A DNA stretch of 8,714 nt from positions 1 through 8,714 of the forward strand of contig NZ_JZWV01000514.1 of the NCBI RefSeq assembly GCF_000966975.1, in the 5' to 3' direction. The notes under the pieces are model-generated. The model saw nothing but the letters and a program-made list of their open reading frames with translations, had not been told where the DNA came from and made no database searches. Origin of the DNA: Streptomyces katrae (GTDB taxonomy: Bacteria; Actinomycetota; Actinomycetes; Streptomycetales; Streptomycetaceae). Every line of letters begins with the position of its first letter. Position 1 is the stretch's first letter. The translations under genes and the position numbers were made by a program. Of this stretch, positions 1 through 6,362 are shown one piece after another.

Positions 1-74
1 ACGCGGGCTTGACCGGCAAGATCCGAAAGAGACGACCTAGCCGGGAGTCAGCGCCGCCGGGGTACCGGCCCGGG

Positions 75-1406
75 TCAGCCCTTCTTCTCCACCGGCTCAA
101 GGATCGCCACGCACTCCACGTGGTGCGTCATCGGGAAGAGGTCGAAGACGCGGAGGGTGCGGACCTTGTAGCCCGCCTCCTTGAAGTAGCCCAGGTCGCG
201 GGCCAGGGCCGCCGGGTCGCAGGCGACGTAGGCGATGCGGCGGGCCGAGAGGCTCGCGATGTGGCGGACCGTCTGCTTGCCGGCGCCCGCGCGCGGGGGG
301 TCCAGGACGATCAGGTCGCATTCGGTGATCCCGGTGCGCGGGAGGGCGGTGTCGACCTTGCCCTGCTCGATGCGGACGCGGGGGAAGTCCGCCAGGTTGT
401 GGCGGGCGTCCTCCACCGCGCGCTTGCCCGACTCGATGCCGAGGACCGCCCCGGTCTCGCCGAGGCGCTCGGCGAGGGCGCCAGCGAAGATGCCGACGCC
501 GCAGTAGAGGTCGAGGGCCATCTCGCCCTTGCGCGGCATCAGGCCCTGCATGACGGCCTTGATCAGGGTGTCGGCGGCCTGCGGGTGGACCTGCCAGAAG
601 CCGCCCATCCCGACGCGGTAGGTGCGGCCGTCGGCGCGCTCGCGGACGAAGGGGCGGCCGTGGACGCGGTGCACCCCGCCGTCCTTCTCCTCGACCCGGA
701 GGACGGAGACCGGCTTGTCGAGCTCGACGAGCGGGAGGCGGCCGCCGGGGCGGGGGGTGAGGACGACCTGGCGGTCGTTCGAGCCCGAGGCGGCGATCGC
801 CTCGACGGAGGCCATCGCCGGCCAGGAGCGCTTCTCGATGCCGAGTTCGGTGACGCCGGGCGCCGCGATCATGCAGTGGTCGACCGGCTCGATGTCGTGC
901 GAGCGGTGCTTGCGCAGGCCGACGCGGCCGTCCTCGTCGATGGCGTACTGGACGCGGGTGCGCCACTGCGGGACCTCGCCGGCCGGCAGCTTGTCGCCCT
1001 CGGCGGGGGCCACGGTGCCGTCCCAGCCGGCCTCCTCGGGGGTGAGGCCGGCGAGCCGCTTGAGCTGCTCGGCGACGACCTCGCCCTTGAGCCGGCGCTG
1101 GGCGCCCGGCTTGGCGTGCTGCCAGTCGCAGCCGCCGCACTTGCCGGGGCCGGCGAACGCGCAGGGGGCCTCGACCCGGTCCTTGGAGGCGGTGAGGACC
1201 GTGATCGCGTCGGCGCGCAGGAAGCGGGAGCCCGCCTCGCCCTCCGTCACGCGCGCGATGACCTTCTCGCCCGGGAGGGTGTGGCGGACGAACAGGACGC
1301 GGCCGTCGGCCGTGCGGGCGATGCAGTGGCCGCCGTGCGCGACGGGGCCGACCTCGACCTCGTACTCCTCCCCGACCAGTGACTGCTTCTCGTTCTGCTC
1401 GGTCAT
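75..1406 (-). CDS. TrmA/RlmD-family RNA (uracil-5-)-methyltransferase with TRAM domain
   Basis: This 443-residue protein is predicted to transfer a methyl group from S-adenosylmethionine to C5 of uridine in tRNA or 23S rRNA. An N-terminal TRAM RNA-binding domain covers about residues 8-70. Four cysteines fit an iron-sulfur site like that of E. coli RumA/RlmD: C82, C90, C93 and C178. The SAM-binding motif DLYCGVGIFA is at 299-308 and DPPRAG at 369-374. The catalytic nucleophile is C396 in ACDPAALARDL, and the general base is E431 in MTHHVEC, so the enzyme looks intact. Which uridine it modifies cannot be read from sequence. The ATG start has GGAG 10 nt upstream. It follows the permease gene on the same strand, but a strong terminator lies between them. 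Downstream of its stop there is only a weak 5-bp hairpin (56-69) before the window edge. Confidence 0.93.
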   Translation of the reverse strand: MTEQNEKQSLVGEEYEVEVGPVAHGGHCIARTADGRVLFVRHTLPGEKVIARVTEGEAGSRFLRADAITVLTASKDRVEAPCAFAGPGKCGGCDWQHAKPGAQRRLKGEVVAEQLKRLAGLTPEEAGWDGTVAPAEGDKLPAGEVPQWRTRVQYAIDEDGRVGLRKHRSHDIEPVDHCMIAAPGVTELGIEKRSWPAMASVEAIAASGSNDRQVVLTPRPGGRLPLVELDKPVSVLRVEEKDGGVHRVHGRPFVRERADGRTYRVGMGGFWQVHPQAADTLIKAVMQGLMPRKGEMALDLYCGVGIFAGALAERLGETGAVLGIESGKRAVEDARHNLADFPRVRIEQGKVDTALPRTGITECDLIVLDPPRAGAGKQTVRHIASLSARRIAYVACDPAALARDLGYFKEAGYKVRTLRVFDLFPMTHHVECVAILEPVEKKG

Positions 1407-1435
1407 GGCGGGGAGACTCCAGGGAGATCAGGGGC

Positions 1436-1494
1436 AAAAAGGGAACGGCCGGACGACCGACCCACCAGTTTACGTGGATCTCGTCCGGCCGTTC
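1436..1494 (-). terminator. Intrinsic terminator after the permease gene
   Basis: Two perfect 14-nt arms, GAACGGCCGGACGA (1443-1456) and TCGTCCGGCCGTTC (1481-1494), flank a 24-nt loop. Read on the minus strand, the hairpin is followed after two C by TTTTT (1440-1436), giving a classical factor-independent terminator 13 nt after the permease stop codon. A small CCAC/GTGG stem (1462-1465 with 1474-1477) could form inside the loop. The T-tract ends only 29 nt before the methyltransferase start, so that gene needs readthrough or a promoter within this structure. Confidence 0.85.
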
Positions 1495-1507
1495 GCCACC
1501 CGTCGGG

Positions 1508-3562
1508 CTACTTCCCCGCCGGGTCCTTCGGACGCGGCCGCGGGGTGTCGACGGGGCCGCGGCGCACCGCGCCCGGGGCGTTCCACTCCTGGCGCTTGCG
1601 GGCCCGCCTGCGGGCGAGCTCCGAGGACTCCAGCTGGTAGGGCACCGAGGTGACCATCACGCCGGGGGTGAAGAGCAGCCGGCCCTTGAGGCGCAGCGCG
1701 CTCTGGTTGTGCAGCAGGTGCTCGTACCAGCGTCCGACGACGTACTCGGGGATGTAGACGCTGACCGCGTCGCGCGGGTTCTCGCTGCGCAGCCCCTTGA
1801 CGTACTCGACCACCGGCCGGGTGATCTCCCGGTAGGGCGAGTCGAGGATCTTCAGCGGGACGTTGATCCCGCGCCGCTCCCACTCCTCCTTGAGCGCCTT
1901 GGTCTCGGGCGCGTCCACGCTGATGCTCAGCGCCTCCAGCGTGTCCGAGCGGGTCAGCTTGGCGAAGGCCAGGGCGCGCAGGGTGGGCTTGTGGACCTTG
2001 GAGACCAGGACGATGGAGTGGACCCGGGAGGGGCGCACGCTGTCGTCGGTGGGGCCCTCGTCCGCGGCGATCTCGGCGGCGACCCGGTCGTAGTGCTTCC
2101 GGATGGCGGTCATGGTGCCGTAGAAGATCAGCATGCCCAGGAGGGCGACCCACGCGCCGTGGGTGAACTTGGTCGCCAGGACGACGACCAGGACCAAACC
2201 GGTGAAGATCGCGCCGAAGGTGTTGATGGCCCGGGAGCGGTGCATCCGGCGGCGGGCGGCCTGGTCGCGCTCGGTCGCCAGGTGGCGGTTCCAGTGCCGG
2301 ACCATGCCGATCTGGCTGAGCGTGAAGGAGACGAACACGCCGACGATGTACAGCTGGATCAGCTTGGTGGAGTCGGCGTCGTAGATCCACACCAGCAGCA
2401 TGGCGGCGCCGGCGAGCAGCACGATGCCGTTGGAGAAGGCCAGCCGGTCGCCGCGGGTGTGCAGCTGGCGCGGCAGGTAGCGGTCCTGGGCCAGGATCGA
2501 GCCGAGCAGCGGGAAGCCGTTGTACGCGGTGTTGGCGGCCAGGAAGAGGACCAGGGCCGTCGCGGTCGCCAGGACGACGAACAGGATGCTGCCGTTGCCG
2601 AAGACGGCCTCGGCCACCTGGGAGATCACCGGGTGCTGGACGAAGCTGTCGCCGACCGGGACGCCGTTGTCCAGCAGGTTGGTGGCGGGGGACTCGGCCA
2701 TGCGCACGTCGGTGGCCATGGCCAGGGCGATGATCCCGCAGAACATGGTGACGGCCAGGCCGCCCATGAGCGCGAGGGTGGTGGCGGCGTTCTTGCTCTT
2801 GGGCTTGCGGAAGGCCGGCACGCCGTTGCTGATGGCCTCGACACCGGTCAGGGCGGCACAGCCGGAGGAGAAGGCGCGCAGCAGCAGGAAGACCAGCGCG
2901 AAGCCGGCCAGCCCCTGGTGTTCCGCCTTGATCTCCAGATGGGCGGTGGGCGCCGTCATCGTGTCGCCCATCACGAGGCCGCGCCAGGCGCCCCAGCCGA
3001 TCATGACGAAAACGGCGCCGACGAACACATAGGTCGGGATGGCGAAGAGCTTCCCGGATTCCTTCACTCCGCGCAGGTTCATCAGCGTGAGGAGCAGAAT
3101 CATGATGATCGCCGAGAGCACCTTGTGCTCGATGACGAAATCGACGGCGGAGCCGAGATTCTCGACACCGGAGGAAATGGACACGGCGACGGTGAGGACG
3201 TAGTCGACGAGCAGGGCGCTCGCCACGGTCAGCCCGGCCTTGGGGCCGAGGTTGGTGTTGGCGACCTCGTAGTCGCCGCCGCCGCTGGGGTACGCGTGGA
3301 CGTTCTGCCGGTAGGAAGCCACGACGGTGAACATCAGCACGACGACCGCGAGCGCGATCCAGGGGCTGAAGTGGTACGCCGACACACCCGCGATCGACAG
3401 GACCAGCAGTACCTCGCCGGGGGCATAGGCCACGGACGAGAGCGGGTCGGAGGCGAAGACGGGAAGGGCGATCCGCTTGGGGAGGAGCGTTTCCCCGAGG
3501 CGGTCGCTGCGCAGCGCCCGGCCGATCAGGATCCGTTTGGGCACGTCGGTCAGTTTGGACAC
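1508..3562 (-). CDS. KimA-type APC-superfamily permease, probable K+ importer
   Basis: This 684-residue membrane protein resembles the amino-acid-permease-fold K+/H+ symporter KimA (YdaO) of Bacillus subtilis more than amino acid carriers. About 12 membrane helices span residues 30-485. Residues matching those I recall as K+-coordinating in KimA are kept with the same spacing: D39 and Y46 in ASDPLSSVAY, D120 and S128 in LLVDYVLTVAVSIS. YPSGGGDY (91-98) and AANTAYNGFPLL (342-353) are further family motifs. A soluble C-terminal region (about 512-650) fits the alpha/beta USP-like domain of KimA, followed by a basic, proline-rich tail. The GTG start has no Shine-Dalgarno sequence, but TACGAT ends 7 nt before it, suggesting a leaderless mRNA. 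It is divergent from two RCK regulator genes, supporting K+ as substrate. An automatic annotation would probably say only 'APC family permease'; substrate is inferred. Confidence 0.88.
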   Translation of the reverse strand: MSKLTDVPKRILIGRALRSDRLGETLLPKRIALPVFASDPLSSVAYAPGEVLLVLSIAGVSAYHFSPWIALAVVVLMFTVVASYRQNVHAYPSGGGDYEVANTNLGPKAGLTVASALLVDYVLTVAVSISSGVENLGSAVDFVIEHKVLSAIIMILLLTLMNLRGVKESGKLFAIPTYVFVGAVFVMIGWGAWRGLVMGDTMTAPTAHLEIKAEHQGLAGFALVFLLLRAFSSGCAALTGVEAISNGVPAFRKPKSKNAATTLALMGGLAVTMFCGIIALAMATDVRMAESPATNLLDNGVPVGDSFVQHPVISQVAEAVFGNGSILFVVLATATALVLFLAANTAYNGFPLLGSILAQDRYLPRQLHTRGDRLAFSNGIVLLAGAAMLLVWIYDADSTKLIQLYIVGVFVSFTLSQIGMVRHWNRHLATERDQAARRRMHRSRAINTFGAIFTGLVLVVVLATKFTHGAWVALLGMLIFYGTMTAIRKHYDRVAAEIAADEGPTDDSVRPSRVHSIVLVSKVHKPTLRALAFAKLTRSDTLEALSISVDAPETKALKEEWERRGINVPLKILDSPYREITRPVVEYVKGLRSENPRDAVSVYIPEYVVGRWYEHLLHNQSALRLKGRLLFTPGVMVTSVPYQLESSELARRRARKRQEWNAPGAVRRGPVDTPRPRPKDPAGK

Positions 3563-3599
3563 GCAGAGGATCGTAAGCGTTCGATATCGGGCTGACGAA
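3563..3599 (-). promoter_or_regulatory. Candidate leaderless promoter of the permease gene
   Basis: On the minus strand TTCGTC (3599-3594) and TACGAT (3575-3570) are 18 nt apart. TACGAT ends 7 nt before the GTG start, so transcription would begin at or very near the start codon. TACGAT fits the TANNNT -10 consensus; the -35 match is moderate. The absence of any Shine-Dalgarno sequence before the GTG agrees with leaderless translation, and leaves no room for a 5' riboswitch. Confidence 0.5.
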
Positions 3600-3657
3600 C
3601 CCCCGGTCCGTGATCCTCACCAATGCGCCGCCAATGAGGCACCCGGCGGACCCCAAA

Positions 3658-3675
3658 TGGTCACACCGGTGACCA
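3658..3675. promoter_or_regulatory. 18-bp operator-like palindrome in the divergent region
   Basis: TGGTCACACCGGTGACCA is a perfect inverted repeat of 7-nt arms around the 4-nt centre ACCG. It lies about 100 bp upstream of both divergent start codons (permease and ceoB-like). A TANNNT box, TAGCTT (3684-3689), follows 8 bp later on the plus strand; if it is the -10 of the ceoB-like promoter, the palindrome would cover the -35 area. A second small repeat, GGTCT-G-AGACC (3697-3707), lies just downstream. The binding protein is unknown. Confidence 0.45.
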
Positions 3676-3732
3676 CCCGTGTGTAGCTTGGGCCATGGTC
3701 TGAGACCCTGTTTAGCCAGAGCATGCAATGAG

Positions 3733-3754
3733 GCTGGAAACCAGCGAGCCGCTG
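3733..3754 (+). promoter_or_regulatory. Two mutually exclusive small hairpins in the ceoB-like leader
   Basis: GCTGG-AAA-CCAGC (3733-3745) and CAGCG-AGC-CGCTG (3742-3754) are both perfect 5-bp hairpins with 3-nt loops, and they share CAGC (3742-3745), so only one can form at a time. They end 6 nt before the GGAAGGA ribosome-binding site. This could be a leader switch, but stems this short arise readily by chance in GC-rich DNA. Confidence 0.2.
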
Positions 3755-3772
3755 ACAGCCGGAAGGACGGCC

Positions 3773-4441
3773 GTGCACATCGTCATTATGGGCTGCGGAA
3801 GAGTGGGCTCCGCCCTCGCGCAGACCTTGGAGCAGCAGGGGCATACGGTCGCCGTCGTCGACCAGGACCCCACCGCATTCCGCCGGCTCGGGGCTTCGTT
3901 CGGCGGCCGCCGCGTCACCGGGGTCGGCTTCGACCAGGACACCCTGCGCGAGGCCGGGATCGAGGAGGCGGGAGCCTTCGCCGCGGTCAGCAGTGGTGAC
4001 AATTCCAACATCATCGCAGCCCGCGTGGCCCGCGAGATGTTCGGTGTCGAGAACGTGGCCGCCCGCATCTACGACCCCAAGCGCGCCGAGGTGTACCAGC
4101 GCCTCGGCATCCCCACCGTCGCGACCGTACGGTGGACCGCCGACCAGATGCTGCGCCGGCTGCTGCCGTCGGGCGCCGAGCCCCTGTGGCGCGACCCGAG
4201 CGGCGGCGTCCAGCTCGCGGAGGTGCACACCTCCCCCGCCTGGATCGGCCACAAGGTCAGCAAGCTCCAGGAGGAGACGGGCGTGCGCGTGGCGTTCCTC
4301 ACCCGTCTGGGCGAGGCGATGCTGCCGACTTCGCAGACCGTGCTCCAGGAGGGCGACCTCGTCCACGTGATGATGCGCACGGACGAGATCGACAAGGTCG
4401 AGGCGGTCTTCGCCGAGGGCCCCGAGGAGGCACACGCATGA
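3773..4441 (+). CDS. ceoB: TrkA-type single-RCK potassium uptake regulator (first of pair)
   Basis: This 222-residue cytoplasmic protein is a regulator of K+ transport that senses nucleotides bound to a Rossmann fold. The RCK_N domain covers about residues 1-120, with GCGRVG at 7-12 and D30 at the end of strand beta-2, the pattern for NAD(H) or other adenine nucleotides; SSGDNSN is at 73-79. An RCK_C (TrkA-C) domain follows at about 140-213. The GTG start was chosen because GGAAGGA lies 5 nt upstream and the fold begins at once with HIVIMG; an upstream ATG at 3728 would add 15 unrelated residues without a ribosome-binding site. E. coli TrkA carries two such units in one chain (about 458 residues); here they are two genes, as in mycobacterial ceoB-ceoC. 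The stop overlaps the next start (ATGA). The symbol is by analogy with M. tuberculosis. Confidence 0.9.
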   Translation: MHIVIMGCGRVGSALAQTLEQQGHTVAVVDQDPTAFRRLGASFGGRRVTGVGFDQDTLREAGIEEAGAFAAVSSGDNSNIIAARVAREMFGVENVAARIYDPKRAEVYQRLGIPTVATVRWTADQMLRRLLPSGAEPLWRDPSGGVQLAEVHTSPAWIGHKVSKLQEETGVRVAFLTRLGEAMLPTSQTVLQEGDLVHVMMRTDEIDKVEAVFAEGPEEAHA

Positions 4442-5100
4442 GGGTCGCGATCGCCGGAGCCGGGGCCGTGGGCCGCTCCATCGCGGGCGAGCTGCTGGAG
4501 AACGGCCACGAGGTGCTCCTCGTGGACAAGGCGCCGACCGCCATCTCGGTGGAGCGGGTGCCGCAGGCGGAATGGCTGCTGGCCGACGCCTGCGAGATCA
4601 CCTCGCTCGACGAGGCGGCGCTGCAGCGCTGCAACGTGGTCATCGCCGCCACCGGTGACGACAAGGTGAACCTGGTCGTCTCCCTCCTCGCCAAGACCGA
4701 GTACGGGGTCCCCCGGGTCGTGGCGCGGGTGAACAACCCGAAGAACGAGTGGCTCTTCAACGAGTCCTGGGGCGTCGACGTCGCGGTCTCCACGCCGCGC
4801 CTGATGTCGGCCCTGGTCGAGGAGGCCGTCAGCGTCGGCGACCTGGTGCGCCTGCTGCGCTTCAGCCACGGCGACGCCAACCTGGTCGAGCTGACCCTGC
4901 CGGCCGACTCCTCGGTCGCGGGCACCCAGATCAGCGAGATCAACTGGCCCGAGGACACCTCGCTGGTGACGATCATCCGGGGCAACCGGGTGCTCACCCC
5001 GCACGGCGAGGAGACCCTGGAGCCGGGCGACGAGCTCCTCTTCGTGGCCGCCCAGGCCCGTGAGGGGCAGCTGGAGGACCTCCTCCAGGCCAAGCACTGA
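4438..5100 (+). CDS. ceoC: TrkA-type single-RCK potassium uptake regulator (second of pair)
   Basis: This 220-residue protein is the partner RCK regulator of the preceding gene. RCK_N spans about residues 1-125 with GAGAVG at 7-12, D30 in LLVDK and ATGDDKVN at 71-78. RCK_C spans about 138-218. The ATG overlaps the upstream TGA (ATGA), and GGAGG 7 nt before it lies inside the upstream gene, so the two are translationally coupled and probably made in similar amounts, as expected for a mixed RCK ring. The halves are clearly diverged outside the nucleotide-binding motifs, so they are unlikely to be interchangeable. No pore-forming TrkH/KtrB gene lies in the window; the divergent permease is the nearest membrane partner. 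The symbol is by analogy with M. tuberculosis ceoC. Confidence 0.9.
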   Translation: MRVAIAGAGAVGRSIAGELLENGHEVLLVDKAPTAISVERVPQAEWLLADACEITSLDEAALQRCNVVIAATGDDKVNLVVSLLAKTEYGVPRVVARVNNPKNEWLFNESWGVDVAVSTPRLMSALVEEAVSVGDLVRLLRFSHGDANLVELTLPADSSVAGTQISEINWPEDTSLVTIIRGNRVLTPHGEETLEPGDELLFVAAQAREGQLEDLLQAKH

Positions 5101-5159
5101 GAACGGCGGAAGGGGCGGGGCGACCGTGGTCACCCCGCCCCTTCGGCGTTCTGCCGTTC
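5101..5159. terminator. Two-way terminator between convergent genes
   Basis: Inner arms AAGGGGCGGGG (5110-5120) and CCCCGCCCCTT (5133-5143) are perfectly complementary around a 12-nt loop. Outer arms GAACGGC (5101-5107) and GCCGTTC (5153-5159) enclose them. The structure starts right after the ceoC-like stop and reaches into the stop codon of the convergent DUF3159 gene, so it can end transcripts from both sides. There is no long T-tract, which is common for Streptomyces terminators. Confidence 0.75.
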
Positions 5160-5877
5160 AGGCCTTCTTCTCCCGGGCGGCCTGCTCCTCGGCCTCGTAC
5201 TCGGCGATCACGTCGATCGGCGGCGGTGCCTTCGCCAGGAAGACCCAGGTGAAGTACACGGCCAGCACCATCGGGGGGAGCTTCAGCGCGATCAGCACCC
5301 AGCCCAGCTGGGTCTCGTCACCCCACCAGTAGAGCGGGAAGAGGATCGCGTACTTCGCCAGGAAGATCAGGCCCCAGGCCAGGCTGGCCTTGGTGTACGC
5401 CTTCTTGCGCCCGGGGTTGCGGGTGCGCCAGGACAGGTTCTCCTTGAAGACCGGCCCCAGGATCACGCCCAGCAGCGGGAAGCCGACCAGCGCGGAGAGC
5501 GTGAACGCCACGCCCAGCCCGACCCCGTAGATCATGCCGGGCAGGTAGAAGCCCTTGGCGCTGCCCGTGAACAGGGCGAAGGCCACGCCGACCGCGACGC
5601 CGAAGACCCCGCTGAAGGCGTGCTTGACGGTGTCCTTGCGCAGCAGCCGCACGATCACCAGCAGCACCGCGACCACGCCCGCCGCGATGGCGGACATCGT
5701 CACGTCCTTGTTGATCGTGTAGATCATCACGAACAGCAGGCCGGGGAGCATCGTCTCCACGGTGCCCCGGATGCCGCCGAAGGCGTCGAACAGCGCCGCC
5801 TGCGTGACCTCCTTCTGGTCCCCGGGGGGGCCGGAGGGCGCGGACCCTGGTGTGGACGGTCGGTCGAGTGACGTCAC
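5158..5877 (-). CDS. DUF3159 family integral membrane protein
   Basis: This 239-residue protein belongs by its overall sequence to the actinobacterial DUF3159 family (Rv2693c-like, from memory), whose function I do not know. A proline/serine-rich cytosolic start (1-20) is followed by about six hydrophobic segments near residues 42-56, 60-78, 86-104, 113-140, 165-185 and 191-215. A basic loop (RTRNPGRKK, 151-159) lies before the fifth segment, and a short charged tail rich in E, A and K ends the protein. The GTG start has AGGAG upstream, placed inside the end of the OB-fold gene, whose stop is only 3 nt away, so the two are probably co-translated. Position beside the RCK genes and kdpDE suggests a link to ion homeostasis, but this is inference from neighbourhood only. 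Confidence 0.87.
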   Translation of the reverse strand: MTSLDRPSTPGSAPSGPPGDQKEVTQAALFDAFGGIRGTVETMLPGLLFVMIYTINKDVTMSAIAAGVVAVLLVIVRLLRKDTVKHAFSGVFGVAVGVAFALFTGSAKGFYLPGMIYGVGLGVAFTLSALVGFPLLGVILGPVFKENLSWRTRNPGRKKAYTKASLAWGLIFLAKYAILFPLYWWGDETQLGWVLIALKLPPMVLAVYFTWVFLAKAPPPIDVIAEYEAEEQAAREKKA

Positions 5878-5880
5878 CGG

Positions 5881-6300
5881 TCAGTGCTCCTGTCCGAGCG
5901 GTCGGAGTTCGTACTTCGGGTTGAACAGGACCCGGCGCCCGTGGCTCATCGCGATCCGCCCGGAGGCGATCATGCGCCGCCCGGGCTCGATTCCCACGAT
6001 CGAGCGACGCCCGAGCCAGACCACGTCCAGCGCGGCCGAGCCGTCGAAGAGCTCCGCCTCCAGGGCGGGTACGCCCGCGCGCGGCCGCAGGGTGACGGTA
6101 CGCAGGGTTCCGGTCACCTTGACTATCTGGCGGTCGTGGCAGTCGCAGATCCGCGTGCACCCCGCGGCTTCTGCGTCCTCCTGCAGTTCCGCCGAATGCA
6201 GCTCCTCCTGGGAGGTGGACAGCCGCTCTATCATCCGGCGGAACCGGCCCGCCGGCCTGGCCGGTTTCGCGGGCTTCTCGGGACGCGGTTCAGCACTCAT
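5881..6300 (-). CDS. Small OB-fold nucleic-acid-binding-like protein
   Basis: This 139-residue soluble protein has a basic, proline/alanine-rich start (1-22), a helical stretch (about 20-46) and a beta-rich region (about 56-133) that fits an OB fold of the tRNA_anti/RecG-wedge kind: ITV-like strands in IVKVTGTLRTVTL, ALEAELFDG, LDVVWLG, MIASGRI and VLFNPKYEL. Between them lies a compact cysteine cluster, C48-x3-C52-x-C54-H55, which may bind metal. No enzymatic domain is visible. It resembles the gene at the Rv2694c position in mycobacteria. The ATG has no Shine-Dalgarno sequence, but TACGCT ends 6 nt upstream, so it may be leaderless. It precedes the DUF3159 gene by 3 nt and follows kdpE by 45 nt. 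Whether it binds DNA, RNA or protein is unknown. Confidence 0.85.
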   Translation of the reverse strand: MSAEPRPEKPAKPARPAGRFRRMIERLSTSQEELHSAELQEDAEAAGCTRICDCHDRQIVKVTGTLRTVTLRPRAGVPALEAELFDGSAALDVVWLGRRSIVGIEPGRRMIASGRIAMSHGRRVLFNPKYELRPLGQEH

Positions 6301-6336
6301 ACAGGAAGCGTACCGGCGCGGCCGCTCCCCCTCGAA
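6301..6336 (-). promoter_or_regulatory. Candidate leaderless promoter of the OB-fold gene
   Basis: On the minus strand TTCGAG (6336-6331) and TACGCT (6312-6307) are 18 nt apart, and TACGCT ends 6 nt before the ATG. The spacing repeats that of the permease promoter candidate. The gene has no Shine-Dalgarno sequence, which supports a start at or near the transcription start. The -35 match to TTGACA is weak. Confidence 0.4.
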
Positions 6337-6341
6337 GCCCC

Positions 6342-6362
6342 ACCGCTACTTCTCGAAGCGGT
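6342..6362 (-). terminator. Weak hairpin over the kdpE stop codon
   Basis: ACCGCT (6342-6347) and AGCGGT (6357-6362) form a perfect 6-bp stem with a 9-nt loop covering the kdpE TAG. There is no T-tract. It may mark partial termination or protect the 3' end of kdpDE mRNA, but could be a chance repeat. Confidence 0.2.

Noticed and set aside
9..1382. 457-codon plus-strand frame opposite the methyltransferase
   Set aside because: Low-complexity translation without motifs; the minus strand encodes an intact methyltransferase with its catalytic residues.
1379..3595. Long open frame (738 codons) on the plus strand opposite the permease
   Set aside because: Its translation is low-complexity (rich in G, D, Q, H, R) with no family motifs, and it mirrors the codon bias of the permease. 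It also runs through the methyltransferase start and the terminator.
3728..3772. ATG at 3728 as the start of the ceoB-like gene
   Set aside because: It would add 15 residues before the first strand of the Rossmann fold and lacks a ribosome-binding site. GTG at 3773 has GGAAGGA at proper spacing.
3563..3772. c-di-AMP (ydaO-type) or K+-responsive riboswitch upstream of the permease or RCK genes
   Set aside because: No long conserved multi-stem structure is visible; the permease side appears leaderless and the RCK leader shows only short hairpins.
6318..6325. GCGGCCGC palindrome in the kdpE-OB-fold gap as a regulatory site
   Set aside because: Short all-GC palindromes are expected often in DNA this GC-rich; no second copy or promoter relation supports it.
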